Shown here one piece after another: positions 33,848 through 42,289 of a DNA stretch of 64,000 nucleotides. Position 1 is the first letter of the stretch. The number at the start of each line of letters is the position of its first letter. The notes below the pieces were generated by a model. The model was given only the letters and a program-made list of their open reading frames with translations, was not told where the DNA came from and ran no database searches. The stretch comes from Limosilactobacillus fermentum (lineage in GTDB: Bacteria > Bacillota > Bacilli > Lactobacillales > Lactobacillaceae). The stretch lies in assembly GCF_013394085.1 (NCBI RefSeq), contig NZ_CP040910.1, positions 923,417-987,416 of the forward strand, in the 5' to 3' direction. A program made the translations under genes and the position numbers.

Positions 33848-35294
33848 TGAACAACAAGTCCGCACCGCACTGAAACGGTTTTTCGGTTTCGCTGACTTTC
33901 GTCCCGGACAAAGGGAGACGATTGAAGCGACGTTGGCGGGGAAGCCAACCCTGGCCGTCTTGCCAACCGGGGCCGGCAAAACCCTCCTTTACCAACTCCC
34001 GGGGGTAATGTTAGACGGCTTGGTGGTGGTCATCGCCCCCCTGATTTCCTTGATGCAAGATCAAGTTGATCGCCTGCGTAGCGATGGCTTAGGGCCGGTG
34101 GCGAGCCTCAATTCTAGCCTCGATTACCAAGAGCAACAGTGGGTGCTGAGCCACCTAGGGGAGCTTAAGTTTTTGTTTACTTCCCCGGAGACCTTGCTCA
34201 AGCCCGCCGTATTAAGGGCGTTGCACCGTCAACCGATTAGCCTGTTTGTCGTCGATGAGGCCCATTGCGTTTCCCAGTGGGGCCCTGATTTTCGTCCGGA
34301 ATACCTCCGGGTTGCCCAGGCCATTCAAGCGGTCAACCCCGCGCGGCTATTGATGCTGACGGCTACGGCCACCCCCGCAATCCAAGATGATATCATTCAG
34401 CGTCTAGGCCTCAATCCGGCCGCGGTGGTGCGGGTCGTTAAATCGGTTAATCGCCCCAATATTTTCCTGGCCGTCCAAAAACTAGCTGACCAAGACGAAA
34501 AGCGGCGCCGCCTTCTCGAACTGGTCAACCAATTAGGGCCCAGTGGGGTGGTCTACCTCTCCAGCCGTGAGGGGGCCAACCAATTGGCGGACTGGTTAAA
34601 TCAACAAGCCAACTTACGGGTGGCGGCTTACCACGCCGGGGTTGACCCCGTTGACCGCTACCGAATTCAGCAGCAGTTCTTAGGTGGAGAATTGGACCTA
34701 GTGGTGGCCACGTCGGCCTTTGGGATGGGGATTGATAAACAAGACATCCGTTACGTGATCCACTTTCAGATGCCGGGGAGTTTAGAAGCGTACGTCCAAG
34801 AGATTGGTCGGGCTGGTAGAGATGGCCGCCAGTCCTTAGCCGTGCTCTTATATTGTCACGGTGATGAGCAGTTGCCACTCTTGTTAAACCACGTCGATTT
34901 ACCAAGCCCCGCCGTCTTAGATCAAATCAAGGCGGGCAAGGTGAAGGCCGATCTTTTAGGGGAGGCTAAGCGCGTGGTCACCTACTACCTGGACCAGGGA
35001 ATGGACGGGCAGGCGGTGTGGCGCTTTTTTGCGGACCTAGAACAAAAGCGGGGCCGCCAGGTGCAACGGATGTTAAGTTACGTCGAGGAAGACAAGTGCC
35101 GGCGAACTAATTTACTAGCCTACTTTGGCCAAGCAAGTCTGGAGGCGGAGGTCGAGTGGTGTTGTGACCTGACCAACCGGGACTGGACGGTGACCGCTTT
35201 GCAACTGCCCGCGGTCAAACGGCGAGTGGCTTCGTCCGTCCTCGATTGGCGAAACCGGGTCGCAACTTTGTTCAACCGACAGGGGTTGGGCTAG
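33837..35294 (+). CDS. recQ: RecQ-family DNA helicase (RecS type)
   Basis: The protein of 485 residues unwinds DNA 3'-5' in repair and recombination. Motif I LPTGAGKT (about 42-49), DEAH box VVDEAHCVSQWG (about 138-149), motif VI IGRAGRDGR (about 322-330), and the RecQ zinc site with C-x-R-x-N-LLAYFG and WCC (about 422-447). It ends after the zinc module: no HRDC domain, as in B. subtilis RecS (YpbC). The start is GTG, with GAGGTG upstream. Confidence 0.92.
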   Translation: MTIDEQQVRTALKRFFGFADFRPGQRETIEATLAGKPTLAVLPTGAGKTLLYQLPGVMLDGLVVVIAPLISLMQDQVDRLRSDGLGPVASLNSSLDYQEQQWVLSHLGELKFLFTSPETLLKPAVLRALHRQPISLFVVDEAHCVSQWGPDFRPEYLRVAQAIQAVNPARLLMLTATATPAIQDDIIQRLGLNPAAVVRVVKSVNRPNIFLAVQKLADQDEKRRRLLELVNQLGPSGVVYLSSREGANQLADWLNQQANLRVAAYHAGVDPVDRYRIQQQFLGGELDLVVATSAFGMGIDKQDIRYVIHFQMPGSLEAYVQEIGRAGRDGRQSLAVLLYCHGDEQLPLLLNHVDLPSPAVLDQIKAGKVKADLLGEAKRVVTYYLDQGMDGQAVWRFFADLEQKRGRQVQRMLSYVEEDKCRRTNLLAYFGQASLEAEVEWCCDLTNRDWTVTALQLPAVKRRVASSVLDWRNRVATLFNRQGLG

Positions 35295-35354
35295 ACACAC
35301 GGCGCTTTGATGCGCTACAATCGTTGATGAAATCTACTTAAGGGGGTGTGGCAC

Positions 35355-35909
35355 ATGGCTCAACGCCGGGAAGATCAACGGAACGAAAAGCTCTGGGATA
35401 AGACCTTTACCGATAACCAAGACATCGATAAAGAAGGGCACCTATCGCGGATGGCACACCGCAAGCAAAGTACGCACAACGCCCAAATCACCACGATTTT
35501 AATCGTCTTGATCATTATTTTGGCGGCGACCCCGGTTTTATACTGGGTTAACCACCAGCAGTCATTTAATCACCCGCAACGAACGGTGAAGGTGGCGTCA
35601 TCTTCGACAGCAACGTCTAAAAAAAAAGCCAGCTCAACCAGTTCATCAGCTAGCGTGAGTAAGGGGAAACAGGCCAGTAGCAGTTCTTCTGTAAGTAAGG
35701 CGGCCAGCACCTCTAGTTCATCCGCGTTGGCAAGTTCTTCGAGTGCTAGCAGTTCGTCAACGACGGCTGTTTACACAACTGTTGAGTCCGGACAAGGGAT
35801 TTACCGGGTGGCCAAGGATAATGGCTTGACGGTGGCTGAGTTAGCCTCTTTAAACGGCATCACCACTACCACGGCAATTCATCCCGGTGAACGGTTGCGG
35901 GTTAAGTAA
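35355..35909 (+). CDS. LysM-domain cell-envelope protein
   Basis: The protein has 184 residues from the ATG at 35355 (site AAGGGGGTG; a GTG three codons earlier overlaps that site). Order: basic/acidic cytoplasmic part (1-50), one membrane helix (about 51-70), a serine-rich linker (about 80-135), and a single LysM domain (about 138-184, YTTVESGQGIYRVAKDNGLTV split across the motif) that binds peptidoglycan. The position after recQ parallels B. subtilis ypbE, also a LysM protein. The enzymatic role, if any, is unknown. Confidence 0.88.
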   Translation: MAQRREDQRNEKLWDKTFTDNQDIDKEGHLSRMAHRKQSTHNAQITTILIVLIIILAATPVLYWVNHQQSFNHPQRTVKVASSSTATSKKKASSTSSSASVSKGKQASSSSSVSKAASTSSSSALASSSSASSSSTTAVYTTVESGQGIYRVAKDNGLTVAELASLNGITTTTAIHPGERLRVK

Positions 35910-35932
35910 TATTTAGGAGTGAACATTTTTAT

Positions 35933-36613
35933 ATGGTAAAGGGAATTCAAGTTGCAATTGACGGGCCGGCTTCGGCGGGAAAGAGTACGGTCGCCAAGCT
36001 CGTGGCCAAGCGCTTCGGGTACATTTACTGTGACACCGGGGCGATGTACCGGTCGGTAACCCTGGCCGCTTTAGAGCGGGGAATTGATTTAAGCCAAGAT
36101 GACTTGGTGAGTGAACTGGCTAACCAAATCACGATCACCTTCGCCCCCGGCGACCCACAAAAGGTCTTCATCGACGGGCATGAGGTTACCCAGGCGATTC
36201 GGTCGACGGAAGTGGCTCAGCACGTTTCGACGGTGGCCGCCATTCCAGCCGTGCGGAGCCGGATGGTGGAATTGCAACGTCAAATTGCCCAAGAGGGCGG
36301 GATCGTGATGGACGGCCGTGACATTGGGACGACCGTCCTCCCGGATGCCCCGGTCAAAATCTTTATGGTGGCCTCGGCACACGAACGGGCCCGGCGCCGC
36401 TTCTTGGATAACCAAGAGCGGGGGATCGACGGTGGTTCAATTGAAGAACTCCAACGGGCGATCGAACTACGGGATCAAAAGGATTCCACCCGGGCGGTTT
36501 CTCCGCTCGTTAAAGCCGCGGACGCCTATCAACTCGACACCACTCACCTGACCATTGAGCAAGTGGTCGATCAGATTGCCGGTCGAATTGAAAAAACACT
36601 GGAACAAAAATAG
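35933..36613 (+). CDS. cmk: Cytidylate kinase
   Basis: Cmk phosphorylates CMP and dCMP. The protein of 226 residues has the P-loop DGPASAGKST (about 9-18), YCDTGAMYRS (about 33-42), VMDGRDIGTTVLPDA (about 124-138) and a lid with RARRR. TTAGGAGTG precedes the ATG. The order cmk-rpsA-der-hup is the same as in B. subtilis. Confidence 0.96.
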   Translation: MVKGIQVAIDGPASAGKSTVAKLVAKRFGYIYCDTGAMYRSVTLAALERGIDLSQDDLVSELANQITITFAPGDPQKVFIDGHEVTQAIRSTEVAQHVSTVAAIPAVRSRMVELQRQIAQEGGIVMDGRDIGTTVLPDAPVKIFMVASAHERARRRFLDNQERGIDGGSIEELQRAIELRDQKDSTRAVSPLVKAADAYQLDTTHLTIEQVVDQIAGRIEKTLEQK

Positions 36614-36689
36614 TAAAAGACTAGCAATGTCAGTTCGGATCCTGTAGAATGGTGTTTAGAGTTGATTGTTGCAAGGAGGATATTTTTAG

Positions 36690-37922
36690 ATGGCTGAAAA
36701 CGAAAACAATAACGCTATGTTAGAAGCACTTGACTCCATCAAGACGGTAAACGTCGGTGATGTTGTTAAGGGGAGGGTATTACAAATCGACGACGACCGC
36801 CAAGCGATCGTTGGGATCGAAGACTCTGGTGTGGAAGGGGTTGTCCCAGCCAACCAACTGTCTACCAAGCCCGTTGACAACATCAATGATGTTGTCAAGG
36901 TTGGTGACGAACTTGACCTGGTTGTTATCTCCAAGATCGGGAGCGACAAGGAAAATGGTTCTTACCTGCTTTCTCATCGGCGCTTAGAAGCCATGAAGGT
37001 TTGGAACGAAATCCAAAAGAAGTTTGACGATGGCGAAACCATCACCGCTACGGTTACGCAAGCCGTTAAGGGTGGGTTGGTTGTTGACGCCGGCGTCCGT
37101 GGGTTCGTTCCGGCCTCAATGATTACTGACCACTACGTTGAAGATCTGAACCAATTCAAGGGCGAAGAACTTGAATTCAAGATCATTGAAATCGAACCAA
37201 GTGAAAACCGCCTGATCCTTTCCCACAAGGAAATCGTTCAAGCACAACACGAAGAAGCTGCCAAGAAGATCTTCTCTGAATTGGCTGCTGGTGACGTGGT
37301 TGAAGGTAAGGTTGCCCGGATGACTAACTTCGGGGCCTTCATCGACCTTGGCGGTGTTGACGGGTTAGTTCACGTTTCCGAAATTTCTTACGACCACGTT
37401 GACAAGCCAGCCGACGTTCTGGAAGTTGGTCAAGAAGTTAAGGTGAAGGTCTTAAACGTTGACCCAGAACGCGAACGGATTTCCCTTTCGATCAAGCAAA
37501 CCTTGCCTGGCCCATGGGATGACATCGAAGAAAAGGCTGCCGTTGGTACTGTCCTGACTGGGACGGTTAAGCGTCTGACTAGCTTTGGTGCCTTTGTGGA
37601 AGTCTTCCCTGGCGTTGAAGGTTTGGTACACATTTCCCAAATCTCCCACAAGCACATTGCTACGCCAGCTGACGTGCTTGAAGCAGGGCAAGAAGTTAAG
37701 GTGAAGGTCTTAAACGTTGACCCTGAACGTCAACGTTTGGGTCTGTCCATCAAGGCGCTTGAAGAAGCTCCGGCGGGCAGTGACAACAACAATAACAACA
37801 ACGGTGGTTCCCGTCGTCCGCGTCGTCGTAACAACAACTACATCGCAGACGCACCGGAAGAAGAAAGTGGTTTCAACTTGGGTGACCTGCTTGGTGACCA
37901 ATTGAAGAACTTCGACAAGTAA
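36690..37922 (+). CDS. rpsA: 30S ribosomal protein S1 (four-S1-domain form)
   Basis: The protein of 410 residues has four S1 RNA-binding domains at about 18-90, 105-175, 198-270 and 283-356; domains 3 and 4 carry the classic FGAFIDLGGVDGLVHVSE and FGAFVEVFPGVEGLVHIS marks. In Firmicutes such short S1 proteins are probably loosely ribosome-bound. After the last domain comes an unusual Asn-rich and Arg-rich linker (about 363-385), then a conserved acidic tail ending GDLLGDQLKNFDK. CAAGGAGGA precedes the ATG. Confidence 0.94.
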   Translation: MAENENNNAMLEALDSIKTVNVGDVVKGRVLQIDDDRQAIVGIEDSGVEGVVPANQLSTKPVDNINDVVKVGDELDLVVISKIGSDKENGSYLLSHRRLEAMKVWNEIQKKFDDGETITATVTQAVKGGLVVDAGVRGFVPASMITDHYVEDLNQFKGEELEFKIIEIEPSENRLILSHKEIVQAQHEEAAKKIFSELAAGDVVEGKVARMTNFGAFIDLGGVDGLVHVSEISYDHVDKPADVLEVGQEVKVKVLNVDPERERISLSIKQTLPGPWDDIEEKAAVGTVLTGTVKRLTSFGAFVEVFPGVEGLVHISQISHKHIATPADVLEAGQEVKVKVLNVDPERQRLGLSIKALEEAPAGSDNNNNNNGGSRRPRRRNNNYIADAPEEESGFNLGDLLGDQLKNFDK

Positions 37923-37942
37923 TCATAACCATCAATAAGCAG

Positions 37943-37971
37943 GGCCGGGAGTAATCCCGGCTTTGTTTTTG
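37943..37971 (+). terminator. Terminator after rpsA
   Basis: GCCGGGA / TCCCGGC stem with GTAA loop followed by TTTGTTTTT. Confidence 0.88.
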
Positions 37972-37999
37972 CCAAAATTTATTGAAGGGAGGAAACTTC

Positions 38000-39313
38000 A
38001 TGGCAAATCCAGTAGTAGCGATTGTCGGACGCCCGAACGTGGGGAAGTCGACCCTCTTTAACCGGATCGCCGGGGAGCGGATCGCAATCGTTGAAGACAC
38101 CCCCGGAGTAACCCGGGATCGCCTCTACGCCCACGGGGAATGGCTGGGCAAAAACTTTTCGATGATTGACACCGGGGGGATTGAAATGTCCGATCAACCC
38201 CTCTTAACGCAGATCCGGCAACAGGCTGAAATCGCGATTGAAGAAGCCGATGTGATCATCATGGTCGTTAACGTTGAAAACGGGGTGACCGATGCCGACG
38301 AGCAGGTGGCCCAAATTCTCTACCGGTCCAACAAGCCGGTCGTCTTGGCCGTCAATAAGGTTGATAACCCCGAGCGGCGGCTCGACGTTTATGACTTTTA
38401 CCAACTTGGTTTGGGTGAACCGTACCCGGTTTCGTCCGTTCACGGGGTTGGCCTTGGTGATATGCTCGACGCCGTGATTGAAAACTTTGCCGAAAAGGAC
38501 GCCGAAGAAGAGAACGACCGGATTCGCTTTTCCTTTATCGGGCGGCCCAACGTCGGTAAGTCCTCGCTCGTTAACGCCATCCTAGGCGAAAACCGGGTGA
38601 TCGTTTCGGACATGGCCGGGACGACCCGTGATGCGATTAACACCCAGTTTACGGCGAAGGACGGTCGCGAATTCACGATGGTCGACACGGCGGGGATCAA
38701 AAAGAAGGGCAAACTCTACGAAAATACCGAGCGTTACGCCCTAATGCGCTCAATGCGGGCGATCGATGACTCCGACGTCGTCTTAGTCGTGTTAAACGCC
38801 GAAGAGGGGATCCGGGAACTCGATAAGCACATTGCCGGCTACGCTCACGAGGCGGGACGGGCGGTGATCATCGTCGTCAATAAGTGGGACACGATCCCGG
38901 ACCGGGACCAACGGACGATGACCGACTTTACCAACCTGATCCGTCACGAATTCCAGTACCTTAGTTACGCCCCGATCGTGTTTGTGTCGGCTAAGACCAA
39001 GCAACGGCTGTCCCGTTTACCGGAGATGATTGAAGAGGCCTACGATCACCAACACCGGCGGATTCAATCGGCGGTCTTAAACGACGTCTTGATGGATGCC
39101 CTGGCCGCTAACCCAACCCCATCGTCCAACGGCCGGCGCCTGCGGGTTTACTACGCAACTCAGGTTGCCGTGGCGCCGCCGACCTTCGTGATCTTCGTTA
39201 ACGATCCGGACCTGATGCACTTTTCATATGCCCGCTACTTAGAGAACCGGATCCGGGCGGCCTTTGACTTTACCGGGACCCCAATTCGCTTAATCAAACG
39301 CCGGCGCAAGTAG
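38000..39313 (+). CDS. der: Ribosome-assembly GTPase Der (EngA)
   Basis: The protein has 437 residues from the ATG at 38000 ([12 protein letters not shown]) behind GGGAGG; the reading 18 bases earlier lacks a site. Two tandem G domains: [12 protein letters not shown] (about 10-21), DTPG and NKVD (about 119); [12 protein letters not shown] (about 183-194), DTAGI and NKWD (about 298). A KH-like domain ends the protein (about 355-437). It is essential for 50S subunit assembly. Confidence 0.96.
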   Translation: MANPVVAIVGRPNVGKSTLFNRIAGERIAIVEDTPGVTRDRLYAHGEWLGKNFSMIDTGGIEMSDQPLLTQIRQQAEIAIEEADVIIMVVNVENGVTDADEQVAQILYRSNKPVVLAVNKVDNPERRLDVYDFYQLGLGEPYPVSSVHGVGLGDMLDAVIENFAEKDAEEENDRIRFSFIGRPNVGKSSLVNAILGENRVIVSDMAGTTRDAINTQFTAKDGREFTMVDTAGIKKKGKLYENTERYALMRSMRAIDDSDVVLVVLNAEEGIRELDKHIAGYAHEAGRAVIIVVNKWDTIPDRDQRTMTDFTNLIRHEFQYLSYAPIVFVSAKTKQRLSRLPEMIEEAYDHQHRRIQSAVLNDVLMDALAANPTPSSNGRRLRVYYATQVAVAPPTFVIFVNDPDLMHFSYARYLENRIRAAFDFTGTPIRLIKRRRK

Positions 39314-39373
39314 GAAGAAACCGCTTGCGCAAGGATTGAGGGCGGAAATTTCCCGGAAAATGGCAAAAATGGT

Positions 39374-39409
39374 AAAAACCCCGGGAAATGCCTTGCTAAC
39401 GGGGTTTTA
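39374..39409 (+). terminator. Terminator after der
   Basis: AAAACCCC (39375-39382) pairs with GGGGTTTT (39401-39408) around an 18-base loop; the T-run is within the 3' arm. Confidence 0.6.
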
Positions 39410-39449
39410 CTATGCTAATCTAGTTTTTGAAATAATGCGAAGGTTCGTC

Positions 39450-39528
39450 ATTGTTTCGTTAATTTTGGACCACTCAAAATTAACAATCACTGGATCACCC
39501 CCCGTGGAGTGATCGTTAGTGGGAGGTG
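39450..39528 (+). promoter_or_regulatory. Structured 5' leader of hup
   Basis: Hairpin TTAATTTTG (39459-39467) / CAAAATTAA (39475-39483). Then GTGATC (39509-39514) can pair either with GATCAC (39493-39498) or, as part of 39509-39518, with 39481-39490 (9 of 10 pairs). The ribosome site GGGAGGTG (39521-39528) follows directly. The structures are mutually exclusive on paper; the function is unknown. Confidence 0.4.
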
Positions 39529-39536
39529 AAAGTGAC

Positions 39537-39812
39537 ATGGCAAACAAGGCAGAATTAGTTACCAACGTTGCAACTGCAACCGGTCTGACTAAGAAGGATG
39601 CAACCGCAGCTGTTGACGCAGTTTTCAGCTCCATCCAAGCTTCCTTGGCTAAGGGTGAAAAGGTTCAACTGATCGGCTTTGGTAACTTCGAAGTTCGTGA
39701 ACGTGCTGCCCGCAAGGGTCGTAACCCACAAACTGGTCAAGAAATCCAAATTCCTGCAAGCAAGGTTCCGGCATTCAAGCCAGGAAAGGCGCTTAAGGAC
39801 GCCGTTAAGTAA
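39537..39812 (+). CDS. hup: DNA-binding protein HU
   Basis: The protein has 91 residues, the standard HU length, from the ATG at 39537 behind GGGAGGTG. Marks: [47 protein letters not shown]. It is a histone-like dimer that bends and compacts DNA. The position after der matches hbs of B. subtilis. The codon choice is the most optimised of the window, as expected for an abundant protein. Confidence 0.97.
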   Translation: MANKAELVTNVATATGLTKKDATAAVDAVFSSIQASLAKGEKVQLIGFGNFEVRERAARKGRNPQTGQEIQIPASKVPAFKPGKALKDAVK

Positions 39813-39831
39813 GCTTTACTTAGCGTAAACG

Positions 39832-39864
39832 AGGGGCTGTGACAAGTACGTCACAGCCCCTTTT
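39832..39864 (+). terminator. Terminator after hup
   Basis: AGGGGCTGTGAC / GTCACAGCCCC stem (39832-39843 and 39850-39860) followed by TTTT. Confidence 0.9.
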
Positions 39865-39890
39865 AAGGTCAATTAGAAAGGGGTAACAAC

Positions 39891-41153
39891 GTGACCTATT
39901 CAGAACAAATGTTAGACCACATTGAAGAAGGTACCATGGACCAGGCCCAAAAAGACTTCGCCTGGGCCCTGCGGAAGGATGACGATGACACCCTCTACAG
40001 CTTGGCGGAAGAGCTTTACGCACTCGGGTTGACCAACCAGGCCCAGCGAACCTATTTAAAGCTTTTGGACCGCTACCCACAAGAGGATGAGTTACGAACC
40101 GCCTTAGCCGAAATTGCCATCGACAATGGCGACAATGACGAGGCCCTTTCCTACCTATCCCAAATTCAACCCAGCTCGCCGGCTTACCTGCAGTCGCTGC
40201 TGGTGCAAGCCGACCTCTACCAAACCGAGGAGCAATTTGAAATTACGGAGGCCAAGTTAAACGAGGCCTACCGGATGGCGCCCGACGAACCCGCCGTCTT
40301 GTTTGCCCTGGCCGAGTACTACTACCTAATCGGTAAGTTTCAAGAGGCCATTCCCTTTTACTTCGCCCTGATTAAGGCGGGCCACCTCGAATTCGCGAAG
40401 GTTGACATTGCCGGACGGTTGGGGACCGCTTACGCCCAGCTCGGTAAGTTTGATCAGGCACTGGGTTACTTAAATCAGGTAGCGCCTGGTTATCAAACCA
40501 GTGACATCCGGTTTCAGACCGGGTTGACCCAGTTAGCCCTCCACCAGCTCAAGGAGGCCATCATCACCTTCAAGGAGCTAGCAGAAGACGATGGCCAATA
40601 CGCCTCGGTCTACCCGGCCCTGGCCCAAGCGTACGCCGAAGAGCACCACTACGCCCAGGCCCTGACCACCCTGCAAGAAGGATTAGCGGTTGACCAGTAC
40701 AATGAGCACCTGTACGCCCAAGCAGCCGAGATGGCTAGCCACGTTGGCGATACGGAATTAATGGCGACCTACTTGAAGCGGGCCCACGAACTGGATCCGG
40801 ATAACCAAACCATTACCCTCCAGTATTCCAACTTCTTGCTTCACCAAGGTCAAGACGACGAGAACCTCGCCCTCTTGGCACCGCTGGTGGACGAAAACGA
40901 TGATCCCCAAGTTGAGTGGAATCTGGCCCAGTCGTACTTGCACAAAGAGGACTTTGACGGGGCCAAGCAAGCTTTTGAAGCGGCCGCCCCGGCCCTGAGG
41001 GATAACCCAACCTTCTTGCGTCAGTTGATTGAGTTTTACCAGGAAATGGGGATGCGCCCGCAGTTGCGGGAGGCCGTTGAGCACTACCTGGCGATTGATC
41101 CGGCCGATAGCGAACTACAAGAACTCCTAGAACAACTGGACGAAGACTACTAA
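39891..41153 (+). CDS. TPR-repeat protein (YpiA-like)
   Basis: The protein of 420 residues is built almost entirely of tetratricopeptide-type helix pairs (for example AEYYYLIGKFQEAIPFYFAL near 140, AYAQLGKFDQALGYLNQV near 180, AQAYAEEHHYAQALTTLQEGL near 245). It is acidic with no signal peptide or enzyme motif, so probably a cytoplasmic scaffold. B. subtilis YpiA is of like size and genomic place. The start is GTG, with AAAGGGG upstream. The partner is unknown. Confidence 0.88.
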   Translation: MTYSEQMLDHIEEGTMDQAQKDFAWALRKDDDDTLYSLAEELYALGLTNQAQRTYLKLLDRYPQEDELRTALAEIAIDNGDNDEALSYLSQIQPSSPAYLQSLLVQADLYQTEEQFEITEAKLNEAYRMAPDEPAVLFALAEYYYLIGKFQEAIPFYFALIKAGHLEFAKVDIAGRLGTAYAQLGKFDQALGYLNQVAPGYQTSDIRFQTGLTQLALHQLKEAIITFKELAEDDGQYASVYPALAQAYAEEHHYAQALTTLQEGLAVDQYNEHLYAQAAEMASHVGDTELMATYLKRAHELDPDNQTITLQYSNFLLHQGQDDENLALLAPLVDENDDPQVEWNLAQSYLHKEDFDGAKQAFEAAAPALRDNPTFLRQLIEFYQEMGMRPQLREAVEHYLAIDPADSELQELLEQLDEDY

Positions 41154-41192
41154 CCAGATAACGGAAACCCGTGAGAAACGGGGCATAAAGCA

Positions 41193-41237
41193 AAGCAGAG
41201 CCCAAGAGAAAGCGCCGCTTCCTCTTGGGCTCTGCTT
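41193..41237. terminator. Bidirectional terminator-like hairpin
   Basis: A 16-bp perfect stem (AAGCAGAGCCCAAGAG, 41193-41208, with 41222-41237). T-runs are weak, but it lies between convergent genes. Confidence 0.7.
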
Positions 41238-41266
41238 GTATTTCCAAACGTTAGTGGCCAATTACC

Positions 41267-42124
41267 CTAGTCTTTTTCCGCCGATTGTTCCGCCCTGTCT
41301 TGATTAAACAAGAGCCGGCGGTAGTAGAGCAAGGAGGCCGGGTCAATGCGCAGGACCTCCATTAATTGCTGGTCCGACCAGTCCCGGTGGAGGCGGAGTT
41401 GGTTTAAGACGTAACCCTGGTGGAGGTTACGGGGGGCCAGCGAGAAGTTGGTTAACGACTCGTCGGCCTTGAGGTACTTGTGCAAACCGGCGTTGGTAAG
41501 GCGTGGCTGATTGTGGTTAAGCCGGGTTTTTAAAAAGGGATCCGTGCACCCCTGCAGGTCCGCGAGGGGTTGGTGGAAAACGTTAAAGGCGACTAAAAAG
41601 TTCTTCTCGGCCTTAGTAGTGGGGCTCAGTCGCCGCAGTTGTTGGCCAAAGTCGGGGGCCAAGAATTCGCCGACCGTGTAGCCTTTGGCCGAGAGGAATA
41701 GGGTTAAACGGGTGTAGAAGTGGAGTTGGTCACTTTCCAATAATTGGTCGAGTTGGTTAACCCACTTGGGGCTGACCTTCACCGCCGGGCGGGGGAGGGC
41801 CCCGTGCAGGGTCAGGGTCGGGTAACCATGGATCAGTTGGTGAGTGAAGAGGTAGCGAAAGTAACGGTTGAGGTGGGATAAAATCTTATTGGTGGTCGCC
41901 AGCGTCGCCGTCCGGTCGTCTTTGAGGTAGTTAAAAAAGGCCCGGACGTCGGTTTCGGTGACCGCGTCCACCTGGGGGTCGTGGGCAAAGGCGGGGCGGT
42001 TAGCACGCAAGAAGTCAAAGAAGCTGGTAAGGCTGGTGGCATAAGTTGCCACCGTCAGCGGCGCCAGTCCCTGTTGGATTAAAAAATTTTCAAACGGTTG
42101 TTGGTAGGGGTAATGGTCTGCCAT
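41267..42124 (-). CDS. Decayed tyrosine-recombinase-fold protein
   Basis: The protein has 285 residues from the ATG at 42124, which follows TTGGAGGTG. The N-terminal SAM-like core-binding domain is clear (about 8-95, FENFLIQQGLAPLTVATYATSL and a later HLNRYFRYLF). The C-terminal half keeps the fold's length, but the first catalytic Arg site reads SAKGYTVGEF, the HxxR site reads APRNLHQGY, and the last His/Trp site reads LRIDP; only a YY near 272 remains. No strand cleavage is expected. It may be a structural DNA-binding descendant of Xer proteins. Convergent with the TPR gene. Confidence 0.75.
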   Translation of the reverse strand: MADHYPYQQPFENFLIQQGLAPLTVATYATSLTSFFDFLRANRPAFAHDPQVDAVTETDVRAFFNYLKDDRTATLATTNKILSHLNRYFRYLFTHQLIHGYPTLTLHGALPRPAVKVSPKWVNQLDQLLESDQLHFYTRLTLFLSAKGYTVGEFLAPDFGQQLRRLSPTTKAEKNFLVAFNVFHQPLADLQGCTDPFLKTRLNHNQPRLTNAGLHKYLKADESLTNFSLAPRNLHQGYVLNQLRLHRDWSDQQLMEVLRIDPASLLYYRRLLFNQDRAEQSAEKD

Positions 42125-42289
42125 AAGAACACCTCCAAGTAAGCAGATATTTACTATAACTATACACCCACTCAAACAAATCGCCAACACCCTAACACGA
42201 CCAGCCAAAATTTGCTAGAATAGATTAATTGGGTGCCGAGCAAGTAGTAATTGTCCGCACCTTAAATTTGGACGAAACGGGGCTTCACC

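Noticed and set aside
37780-37830. Asn codon run in rpsA taken as a CRISPR or phase-variable repeat
   Set aside because: It is a short coding low-complexity stretch with no spacer structure and no frame change.
41267-42124. Prophage or island integrase
   Set aside because: No phage genes, attachment repeats or tRNA nearby, and catalytic residues are missing.
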